Shown one piece after another: positions 1-5,244 of a stretch of 5,244 nucleotides of DNA. The notes under the pieces are model-generated. The model saw nothing but the letters and a program-made list of their open reading frames with translations. It was not told the origin of the DNA and did no database searches. How positions within the stretch are numbered: position 1 is the first letter of the stretch; each line of letters begins with the position of its first letter. Origin of the DNA: an uncultured Flavobacteriales bacterium (lineage in GTDB: Bacteria > Bacteroidota > Bacteroidia > Flavobacteriales_D > Sanyastnellaceae); NCBI GenBank assembly GCA_937890245.1, contig CALACF010000276.1, positions 1-5,244 of the forward strand, in the 5' to 3' direction. Made by a program: the position numbers and the translations under genes.

Positions 1-69
1 ATAGAAATTGGCGCGGTTCACAAAGCCAAAAAACACAAGAAAGAAGCAAGCAAAAAAGGGACGCACCAA
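1..69 (-). CDS. Possible N-terminus (signal peptide) of an exported protein, cut by the window edge
   Basis: Reading leftward beyond the PAP2-like gene, one minus-strand frame stays open to the first base. From a TTG codon (or the GTG directly after it) it gives 23 residues with a signal-peptide shape: a short Arg-containing start (MVRP), a very hydrophobic Phe-rich core (FFACFFLVFFGFV) and then NRANFY, with a plausible cleavage after Ala-20. It lies 54 bp behind the preceding gene on the same strand, so it could be the next operon member. Gene order in Bacteroidota would allow an outer-membrane barrel or other envelope protein here, but nothing visible identifies it. No ATG starts this frame. 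An overlapping frame from an ATG at 106 is also open and hydrophobic (35 residues) but unusually Cys-rich, so I prefer the first reading. The stretch is T-rich on this strand, which alone can yield hydrophobic codons; confidence is low. Confidence 0.3.
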   Translation of the reverse strand, partial: MVRPFFACFFLVFFGFVNRANFY

Positions 70-123
70 ACGTGGATATGGCACACTTAAAGTACGCCCA
101 GAACATCAGGGAAAACGCGATGG

Positions 124-744
124 TTACAACAGAATGCCTAGTAAAATTGGCATCCCGAACAAGCCCAGCAAACTGCCCACCAGCACTTCAGGCACACTGT
201 GGACCCCTATTCGCAGGCGCGCCCAGGCCACGCCACCGGCCAGCAGAAATCCCAATGGAAGCATGGCGTCGAGGCCGAGCGCGTGTTGCCTATTGAAAAA
301 GATGAGCACGCCGAATGCACCGGTGATGCCCATCATATGCATGCTGGCTTTGAAGCGCGTCGTGATGAGCAAGGCAACCGCAAGCAGCACCATTTGAGCT
401 GTCAGCAATGCGATCCAGCCTGCTGGGATGTATGCTGGCAATCCGGTCAATGTCCACAGCGCCAGCCCTTGGTAGAGCAACACGACGGCAAATGGCGCGA
501 ACCGCTCTTTCCGCTCGCTGACCTCTAGGTCAGAAATCCCTCGGCTCCGCTGCATCATCAGCAACGAGGCGATGGAGGCCAACACACTAACAATTAACAC
601 CACCCCCATGTACCAGCTGACCGCTGGCTGCATGTGGAGATATGGGTTGCAGGAAACCAAAATTCCGAATAAATAGAGCGGCGTCCAGAGCGGATGTAAC
701 ACCCATGAAATAAGGGCGGCGGGGCGAGATTTCTGGAGATTCAA
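124..744 (-). CDS. Seven-helix membrane protein with degenerate PAP2-type phosphatase motifs
   Basis: This 206-residue protein is almost entirely hydrophobic, with about seven predicted membrane segments (roughly residues 10-31, 42-64, 84-100, 105-127, 137-151, 160-176 and 187-205). The C-terminal half resembles the PAP2/type 2 phosphatidic acid phosphatase fold. KASMHMMG (132-139) sits where the PSGH motif would be, with His-136. Residues 175-186 read A-R-x5-H-x3-E, which matches S-R-x5-H-x3-D with Arg-176 and His-182 kept and Glu-186 in place of Asp. The first motif (K-x6-RP) is not recognisable; a charged loop SERKERFAP (76-84) may take its place. Canonical PAP2 enzymes dephosphorylate lipid phosphates at the membrane; whether this one is active is unclear. 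The start is a TTG: the frame has a stop nine codons upstream and no ATG before the first membrane helix, and MNLQKSRPAALISWVLHP makes a sensible short cytoplasmic start. It follows rpoN by 32 bp and is probably co-transcribed. Confidence 0.8.
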   Translation of the reverse strand: MNLQKSRPAALISWVLHPLWTPLYLFGILVSCNPYLHMQPAVSWYMGVVLIVSVLASIASLLMMQRSRGISDLEVSERKERFAPFAVVLLYQGLALWTLTGLPAYIPAGWIALLTAQMVLLAVALLITTRFKASMHMMGITGAFGVLIFFNRQHALGLDAMLPLGFLLAGGVAWARLRIGVHSVPEVLVGSLLGLFGMPILLGILL

Positions 745-776
745 AATGGCGGGTTCACAACGAAGAGTTCACGCGA

Positions 777-2216
777 TCAAATTTCCTTTCGCAAACGAGC
801 AACCGGCCGGCCCAACTGCTCGCGGTATTTCGCCACCGTACGCCGCGCGATTTGGTAGCCCTTCTCGCGGAGCAAGTCCCGAAGTTTTTCGTCGGTAAGC
901 GGCTTTTTCTTGTCCTCGGCATCGATCTTGTTGAGCAGGATTTTCTTCACCTCACGCGTCGAAACCTCTTCGCCCGAATCAGTCGAAAGCGACTCGCTGA
1001 AGAGGGTCTTGAGCAGGAAAGTCCCGTAGGGCGTCTCGACGTACTTGCTGTTTGCCACGCGGCTGACGGTCGAAATATCCATGTCGATAATTTCCGCTAT
1101 ATCCTTGAGTATCATAGGACGCAGCGTGGTCTCGTCGCCCGTAAGAAAATACTGCTCCTGGAGCTTCATAATCGCGCGCATGGTGATGGCTAGCGTCTGG
1201 CGGCGCTGATTGATCGCGTCAATGAACCATTTAGCGGAATCGATTTTCTGCTTGATGAAAACCAATGCATCACGCTGTGACTTTTCCTTTGACGGAGACG
1301 CGACGTAGCCGGCCAGCAGGTCGCGGTACTCCGCTCGAATTTTCAGCTCGGGCGCATTGCGGCCGTTCAATTCGAGCCGCAGCTCTTCGTCTTCAACCCG
1401 AACGGCGAAATCCGGCACGACTTGCTGGGGCGCCCGGGATGAGGCACTTGAGGAGTTTCCCGGCTTCGGGTTCAAACGCGTGATTTCGGCTATGGCCTCG
1501 CGGAGCGCGTCTTCATCGAGGTCCAATCGCTCCATGAGCTTGTCGTAATGTTTCTTGGCGAAGGCGTCAAACTGGCTGTCGACAACGGCTAGGGCCGTTG
1601 CAGTCGAGGCGGTTGGCTGTTCCCGGCGGCGCAATTGGAGGAGCAGGCATTCCCGCAAGTCTCGTGCTCCCACGCCTGCTGGCTCGAGGTCCTGGATCAC
1701 TGCGAGCACCGTTTCCAGTTCCTCTTCCGTCGCATCAATGCCTTGTGAGAAAGCGAGGTCATTCGTGACAGCATACAGGTCACGGCGCAGGTAGCCGGCC
1801 TCGTCGAGATTGCCAATCAGATGCTCGGCTAGCATACGCTGCCGCTCTGTGACTTGTCGGAGCCCAAGCTGTGCGGTAAGTCGTTCGACAAAAGTCTCGC
1901 CCCCGCCAAACGGGATGTCGTGGTCGCGCTGTTCAGGGCTGTTGTTCACCCGGTACTTGTACTGCGGCGTGTCGTCGTCGAGGTAGGCCGAGTAGTCGAA
2001 GTCGTCTCGAGACTCGACGCCCTCGTTCTCGGCTTCGTTCGGCGAATCGGTTTCGCCGGCATCTTCGCGTCCTTCGTCCAGGGCTGGATTGGCCTCAAGC
2101 TCCTCCTTGATCCTGGCCTCGAGCTCCACAGTGGGCACCTGCAAGAGCTTCATCAGCTGGATTTGCTGAGGAGATAGCTTCTGCTGGAACTTCTGTTGGA
2201 GGGACTGCTTGAGCAT
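777..2216 (-). CDS. rpoN: RNA polymerase sigma-54 factor (RpoN)
   Basis: This is full-length sigma-54 (479 residues; family members are usually about 450-500). It directs core RNA polymerase to -24/-12 promoters, whose opening needs an AAA+ enhancer-binding activator. Region I is the Gln/Leu-rich N-terminus (about 1-48, QQKLSPQQIQLMKLLQVPT) that contacts the activator and blocks spontaneous melting. Region II (about 49-100) is a highly acidic, low-complexity linker. The core-binding domain follows (about 105-300), including LEPAGVGARDLRECLLLQL (177-195). The DNA-binding part has a helix-turn-helix near 370-390 (LKDIAEIIDMDISTVSRVAN) that reads the -12 element, and the diagnostic RpoN box ARRTVAKYRE at 457-466 that reads the -24 element. 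All regions are intact, so the protein should be functional. Its ATG overlaps the asnS stop by one base (TAATG), which suggests translational coupling. No enhancer-binding activator gene lies in the window. Confidence 0.98.
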   Translation of the reverse strand: MLKQSLQQKFQQKLSPQQIQLMKLLQVPTVELEARIKEELEANPALDEGREDAGETDSPNEAENEGVESRDDFDYSAYLDDDTPQYKYRVNNSPEQRDHDIPFGGGETFVERLTAQLGLRQVTERQRMLAEHLIGNLDEAGYLRRDLYAVTNDLAFSQGIDATEEELETVLAVIQDLEPAGVGARDLRECLLLQLRRREQPTASTATALAVVDSQFDAFAKKHYDKLMERLDLDEDALREAIAEITRLNPKPGNSSSASSRAPQQVVPDFAVRVEDEELRLELNGRNAPELKIRAEYRDLLAGYVASPSKEKSQRDALVFIKQKIDSAKWFIDAINQRRQTLAITMRAIMKLQEQYFLTGDETTLRPMILKDIAEIIDMDISTVSRVANSKYVETPYGTFLLKTLFSESLSTDSGEEVSTREVKKILLNKIDAEDKKKPLTDEKLRDLLREKGYQIARRTVAKYREQLGRPVARLRKEI

Positions 2217-2218
2217 TA
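2214..2218 (-). other. TAATG stop-start overlap joining asnS to rpoN
   Basis: On the minus strand the asnS stop TAA and the rpoN start ATG share one A. Such overlaps commonly let a terminating ribosome restart on the next gene, so rpoN translation probably depends at least partly on asnS translation. The overlap is seen directly; coupling is inferred. Confidence 0.85.
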
Positions 2219-3607
2219 AAATTCTGCGCTTTGCGGTGCACGCGGGAATGGGATGACGTCGCGGATGTTCGTCATGCCCGTTGCGAACATCACGAGCCTT
2301 TCAAATCCCATGCCGAAACCGGCGTGGGGAGCGGTTCCAAATTTCCTCGTGTCCAAATACCACCAGATATGGTCCTCTGGAATGTTGAATTCGGCGCATT
2401 TTTCCTTGAGCACTTCGAGCCGCTCCTCGCGTTGGGATCCACCGATCAACTCGCCAATGCCAGGCACCAATACGTCCATGGCAGCCACGGTTTTCCCGTC
2501 GTCGTTGCGGCGCATGTAAAAGGCCTTGATTCCGGCGGGATAATCCGTCAACACCACCGGGCAGTTGAACTTCTTCTCAACCAACCAGCGCTCGTGCTCG
2601 CTCTGCAAATCGACGCCCCATTCCACCGGGTACTTGAACTTCTTTTTCTTGAAGGGCTTGCTCTGGCGCAGCAGGTCGATGGCTTCTGTGTAGGTCAATC
2701 TCACAAAGGCACCCTCGGTAACAGAGCGCAATCGCTCGATGAGTCCTGTTGCGTTGCGCTTGTCCGCGGGAAGTTGCTTTTCCGCCTCTGCCTCGCGATT
2801 TGCTAAGAACTCCAGATCTGGAAGATTGTGCTCGAGCACATAGCGAAGCACGTGCTTCAAGCAGGCCTCAGCCAAGTCGATGTTGTCACTCAGGTCGTTG
2901 AAGGCCACCTCGGGCTCGATCATCCAGAACTCAGCGAGATGCCGCGAGGTGTTCGAATTTTCCGCCCGAAACGTAGGACCGAAGGTGTAGACTTTTCCGA
3001 GGGCCATGGCACCGAGTTCGGCCTCGAGCTGACCGCTGACGGTGAGATTGACTGGTTTGCCGAAAAACTCCTGGTCGGGGTCGCTGGTCGAAACCTTGAA
3101 CATCTCGCCCGCACCCTCGGCATCACTGCCGGTGATGATCGGCGTGTGCAACATGTAGAAGCCGTCGCTGTTGAAGAAGTCGTGGATTGCAAACTGCAGC
3201 GCGTGGCGCAGGCGGAAGACAGCGCTGAACGTGCTCGTGCGGAAGCGCAAATGTGCCTTTTCACGCAAAAATTCCATTGTGTGGCGCTTCATCTGAATCG
3301 GGAACTCGTCCGGATCGGCGGCGCCCAACACTTCGACCTCCTCGACCTTGACTTCGGTTGCCTGCCCCCCACCCTGGCTCTCAACCAGTTGTCCGGTCGC
3401 GCGGATTGCCGCTCCGGTTGTCAACAGCTTGCGCAGCGACTCGTCGGTTGCGTCCCGGTCCAGGACCAGCTGCAAATTTTGCAGACAGGAACCGTCGTTT
3501 ACCGCCAAAAATTGGTCATTGCGAAAGGTGCGGACCCATCCGCATACAGTGACCGATTGGCCGACGAGGTCGGTCGAAATCAGCGAGGAAATAACATTGC
3601 GTTTCAC
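2216..3607 (-). CDS. asnS: Asparagine--tRNA ligase (AsnRS, class IIb)
   Basis: This cytoplasmic enzyme charges tRNA-Asn with asparagine using ATP. At 463 residues it has the usual bacterial AsnRS length. An N-terminal OB-fold anticodon-binding domain (about 17-95) contains the family signature VNDGSCLQNLQLVLD (36-50). The class II catalytic domain follows: motif 2 begins at FRAENSNTSRHLAEFWMIEPE (213-233, split here as FRAENSNTSRH and LAEFWMIEPE) and motif 3 is GFGMGFERLVM (430-440) with the ATP-binding Arg-437. The EFWMIEPE form and the C-terminal ending FPRAPQSAEF favour AsnRS over AspRS. A Lys-rich stretch at 318-325 (PFKKKKFK) lies in the middle catalytic insertion. The start is GTG: MKRNVISSLI aligns with typical AsnRS beginnings and no ATG is available just upstream. 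It lies 15 bp behind the ABC ATPase gene and overlaps rpoN by one base. Presence of AsnRS implies direct charging rather than sole reliance on the Asp-tRNA amidotransferase route. Confidence 0.98.
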   Translation of the reverse strand: MKRNVISSLISTDLVGQSVTVCGWVRTFRNDQFLAVNDGSCLQNLQLVLDRDATDESLRKLLTTGAAIRATGQLVESQGGGQATEVKVEEVEVLGAADPDEFPIQMKRHTMEFLREKAHLRFRTSTFSAVFRLRHALQFAIHDFFNSDGFYMLHTPIITGSDAEGAGEMFKVSTSDPDQEFFGKPVNLTVSGQLEAELGAMALGKVYTFGPTFRAENSNTSRHLAEFWMIEPEVAFNDLSDNIDLAEACLKHVLRYVLEHNLPDLEFLANREAEAEKQLPADKRNATGLIERLRSVTEGAFVRLTYTEAIDLLRQSKPFKKKKFKYPVEWGVDLQSEHERWLVEKKFNCPVVLTDYPAGIKAFYMRRNDDGKTVAAMDVLVPGIGELIGGSQREERLEVLKEKCAEFNIPEDHIWWYLDTRKFGTAPHAGFGMGFERLVMFATGMTNIRDVIPFPRAPQSAEF

Positions 3608-3622
3608 GCGGCAAATAAACGA

Positions 3623-4300
3623 CTATTTGTCGCCGGACACTACCCCGTCTACAAGCCGCACAATCCGATTTGTGTGCGCCGCAATATCATCCTCGTGGGT
3701 CACGACAATTACCGTGTTTCCAGCCTGGTGAATCGCCCCGAAAAGCGCCATGATTTCAGCTGACGTTGTTGAGTCCAAGTTGCCGGTGGGCTCGTCCGCC
3801 AAAATGATGTCTGGCCGGTTGACCAGGGCGCGGGCCACAGCGACACGTTGGCGTTGCCCGCCAGACAATTCATTGGGCTTGTGATCCATACGGTCCGACA
3901 ACCCCACCTGGTCCAGCACCTCCCGAGCACGCTCAATTCGAGCTGATTTTTCGACGCCCGCGTACACCAGCGGCAAAGCGACGTTCTCCAACGCGGTGTA
4001 CCGCGGCAGGAGATTGAAGGTCTGGAAAACGAAGCCAATCCTCCGGTTGCGGATGTCGGCCAACGCATCGTCGTCCAAACTGCCAACGTTCTCCCCGCTG
4101 AGAACATACTCCCCTGAAGTCGGCGTGTCCAAGCAACCCAATACATTCATAAGCGTTGACTTACCGGATCCCGACGGCCCCATCAATGCCGTGTACTCAC
4201 CCTTGCCGACGTCGAGGGACAAGCCCCGCAAAGCGTGCACCTGCTGCTCGCCCACTTGGTAGGTTTTCCAGACGTCTCGGATGGTAATGAGTTGCGACAT
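3623..4300 (-). CDS. ABC transporter ATP-binding protein, LolD/MacB type
   Basis: This 225-residue nucleotide-binding subunit has every catalytic element: Walker A GPSGSGKST (41-49), the Q-loop glutamine at 93 (FVFQTFNLLP), the signature LSGGQRQRVAVARAL (145-159), Walker B IILADEP (165-171) with catalytic Glu-170, the D-loop NLDS (174-177) and the switch His-202 (VVTHE). LMNVLGCLDTPTSGEY and FNLLPRYTALENVALPLVYAG are typical of the LolD/MacB/MJ0796 subfamily, whose partners are FtsX/MacB-like permeases working on lipoproteins, antibiotics, peptides or envelope mechanics. The substrate cannot be told from this subunit. I chose the ATG that gives MSQLITIRDVWKTY: the frame extends 23 codons further to a start at 4369, but that would overlap the divergent gene's start and the added residues are unlike the family. 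No permease gene is adjacent; the next gene is asnS, 15 bp on. It appears to be the first gene of the leftward block. Confidence 0.95.
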   Translation of the reverse strand: MSQLITIRDVWKTYQVGEQQVHALRGLSLDVGKGEYTALMGPSGSGKSTLMNVLGCLDTPTSGEYVLSGENVGSLDDDALADIRNRRIGFVFQTFNLLPRYTALENVALPLVYAGVEKSARIERAREVLDQVGLSDRMDHKPNELSGGQRQRVAVARALVNRPDIILADEPTGNLDSTTSAEIMALFGAIHQAGNTVIVVTHEDDIAAHTNRIVRLVDGVVSGDK

Positions 4301-4360
4301 GATGCGGCGACTGCGAAGGTATCCATACTTTGCAACCGATTGCCCGCTGAAACCGAGTTC
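4301..4360. promoter_or_regulatory. Divergent intergenic region between the ATPase operon and the surface-protein gene
   Basis: This 60-bp stretch separates two genes that face away from each other, so it, or the coding ends beside it, should hold promoters for both. No strong Shine-Dalgarno sequence precedes either ATG, which is common in Bacteroidota. I found no full match to the Bacteroidota housekeeping promoter (TTTG, then TAnnTTTG about 20 bp later): TACCTTCG on the minus strand (4314-4321) and TACTTTG on the plus strand (4326-4332) are partial -7-like matches without a well-placed upstream box. The region also contains AACCGA twice (4334-4339 and 4351-4356), which may be coincidence. 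Confidence 0.55.
4332..4345 (-). promoter_or_regulatory. Candidate sigma-54 (-24/-12) promoter for the leftward operon
   Basis: Read on the minus strand the sequence is GGGCAATCGGTTGC followed by A. It has the invariant GG and GC exactly ten bases apart and the preferred TTGCA around -12. The bases after the GG do not match the usual CACG, so it is a partial match. Transcription would begin near 4320, leaving a leader of about 20 bases before the ATPase ATG, which is a sensible position. A GG-N10-GC match can easily occur by chance; the added TTGC and its placement are what make it worth listing. Confidence 0.25.
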
Positions 4361-5244
4361 ATGAACCACCGCCTCCTTCCCTTTCTATTGGCCTGTTTAT
4401 TAAGCCAATCCGTATTTTTCCCAGCGACAATTCAAGCCCAACTCATCGTCGACAACAGCCTCACGCCCGAGCAAGTTATCGCGGAAATCCTCTTAGGCGA
4501 GGGCGTGGTTGTATCCAATGTGACCTTCTCAGGCGACCTCAACCAGATCGGCTCCTTCGATGCCTCGACAAGCAACATCGCCATCGGATCCGGTATGATC
4601 ATGGGCACAGGCGACGTCGACGTCGCCATAGGCCCCAACAACGCTGGCGGCGCAGGGCTTGGCGGAGGGAATTTCGGTGCTGGAGACGCCGACCTAACCC
4701 AGCTCAGCACGTTCGAAACAAACGACGCAGCCATCCTCGAATTTGACTTTATCCCATCGGGCGATTCAGTCGTATTCAACTACATCTTCGGAAGTGAAGA
4801 ATACAACGAGTATGTCTGCGGCAGCGTCAACGACGCCTTTGGCTTCTTTCTGAGCGGACCGGGCCTCATGGGACCGTACGAAAACAACGCGGTGAACTTG
4901 GCGGTCATCCCCAACCCAGAAATCGACGGCGCCTTCATTCCCGTTACGATCAACTCGGTGAACAACGGCAACGTCGGCGGCAGCGGAACAGCAGCCAATT
5001 GCGTGCAGGTCAGCCCTCAATGGAACCTGAATACGGAATACTACGTCGACAACGCCAACAACAACGACCCGAATTCAACCCAATTCGACGGTTTCACCGT
5101 GACCCTGGTTGCCGCGGCCGCCGTCCAATGTGGACAGACCTACCACATCAAGATTGCCATCGCCGACGCTGGCGACACCGCTTGGGATTCAGCCGTCTTC
5201 CTTGAGGGCGGCAGCTTCGCATCTAACGCGGCTTCAATCGACGC
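4361..5244 (+). CDS. Choice-of-anchor L domain surface protein, N-terminal part (continues past the window)
   Basis: The frame is open for 294 codons from an ATG to the right edge with no stop, so only the N-terminal part is visible. Residues 1-26 form a signal peptide (MNHRLLPFLL, hydrophobic core, then ATIQA before Gln-27), so the protein is exported. The mature part matches the choice-of-anchor L domain found in Bacteroidota surface proteins: a start with LTPEQVIAEILLGEGVVVSNV (34-54; read as LTPEQVIAEI plus LLGEGVVVSNV), a Gly/Asn-rich stretch (91-108), GDADLTQLS (108-116), NDAAILEFDFIPSGDSVVFN (121-140), FGSEEYNEYVCG (143-154), NDAFGFFLSGPG (157-168) and near the edge IAIADAGDTAWDSAVFLEGG (266-285). 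Family members are typically long, with further repeat domains and a C-terminal anchor or type IX sorting domain, which would lie outside. Cysteines at 153, 214 and 257 could form disulfides. It is divergent from the ATPase operon. The domain's molecular role is not established; adhesion is a guess. Confidence 0.9.
   Translation, partial: MNHRLLPFLLACLLSQSVFFPATIQAQLIVDNSLTPEQVIAEILLGEGVVVSNVTFSGDLNQIGSFDASTSNIAIGSGMIMGTGDVDVAIGPNNAGGAGLGGGNFGAGDADLTQLSTFETNDAAILEFDFIPSGDSVVFNYIFGSEEYNEYVCGSVNDAFGFFLSGPGLMGPYENNAVNLAVIPNPEIDGAFIPVTINSVNNGNVGGSGTAANCVQVSPQWNLNTEYYVDNANNNDPNSTQFDGFTVTLVAAAAVQCGQTYHIKIAIADAGDTAWDSAVFLEGGSFASNAASID

Noticed and set aside
8..397. 129-codon plus-strand frame with a Lys/Arg-rich start resembling a small basic ribosomal-type protein
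   Set aside because: Most of it is antisense to the PAP2-like gene, and the basic start mirrors the T-rich, Phe-coding minus strand. No ribosomal protein family is recognisable.
2231..2806. 191-codon open frame on the plus strand
   Set aside because: It is entirely antisense to the asnS catalytic domain and shows no domain or export signal.
2828..3763. 311-codon open frame on the plus strand
   Set aside because: It lies antisense to asnS and the ATPase gene, whose conserved motifs fill the opposite strand; its own translation shows no recognisable domain. Long antisense frames are expected at this base composition.
4326..4332. TACTTTG as the -7 box of a Bacteroidota housekeeping promoter for the surface-protein gene
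   Set aside because: It is one base short of TAnnTTTG and has no TTTG-like box at the expected upstream distance.
4301..4369. 23-codon N-terminal extension of the ABC ATPase
   Set aside because: It would overlap the divergent gene's start, is unlike ATPase N-termini in this family, and MSQLITIRDVWKTY is a standard beginning.
4361..4396. Lipoprotein signal (LLAC at residues 9-12) in the surface protein
   Set aside because: The cysteine is inside the hydrophobic core with a long hydrophobic stretch after it, and a better type I cleavage site follows at Ala-26/Gln-27.
4432..4779. 115-codon minus-strand frame
   Set aside because: It is antisense to the choice-of-anchor L domain, whose conserved motifs establish the plus strand as coding.

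Overview
The window looks like a chromosomal segment of a moderately GC-rich member of the Bacteroidota, probably Flavobacteriales-like. Three things suggest this: a choice-of-anchor L surface protein at the right edge, an asnS-rpoN gene pair of the kind familiar from this phylum, and start sites without clear Shine-Dalgarno sequences. The assignment is inference from gene content; no rRNA or other taxonomic marker is present.

Layout. A compact leftward (minus-strand) gene block fills positions 4300 down to the left edge. In transcription order it contains an MJ0796/LolD/MacB-type ABC transporter ATPase (3623-4300), asparaginyl-tRNA synthetase asnS (2216-3607), RNA polymerase sigma-54 factor rpoN (777-2216), a seven-helix membrane protein with degenerate PAP2-type phosphatase motifs (124-744), and possibly the signal peptide of a further exported protein cut by the window edge (1-69). 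Gaps are 15 bp, a 1-bp overlap, 32 bp and 54 bp, so co-transcription is likely. The start codons are mixed: ATG for the ATPase and rpoN, GTG for asnS, TTG for the membrane protein. On the other side of a 60-bp divergent intergenic region, a rightward gene (4361 to the right edge, no stop inside the window) encodes the secreted N-terminus of a choice-of-anchor L domain protein, probably a large cell-surface or type IX-secreted protein.

Functionally, the left block mixes housekeeping (asnS), transcription control (rpoN) and envelope functions (ATPase, PAP2-like protein). The divergent gene is a surface protein. The short divergent region contains one sequence with the invariant GG-N10-GC spacing of a sigma-54 promoter pointing toward the operon that encodes sigma-54, a speculative autoregulatory link. 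I saw no mobile elements, CRISPR arrays, tRNAs, rRNAs or clear terminators. I do not see convincing evidence for a wholly new system; the more unusual points are the degenerate PAP2-like protein, the ATPase with no permease beside it, and the candidate sigma-54 site.
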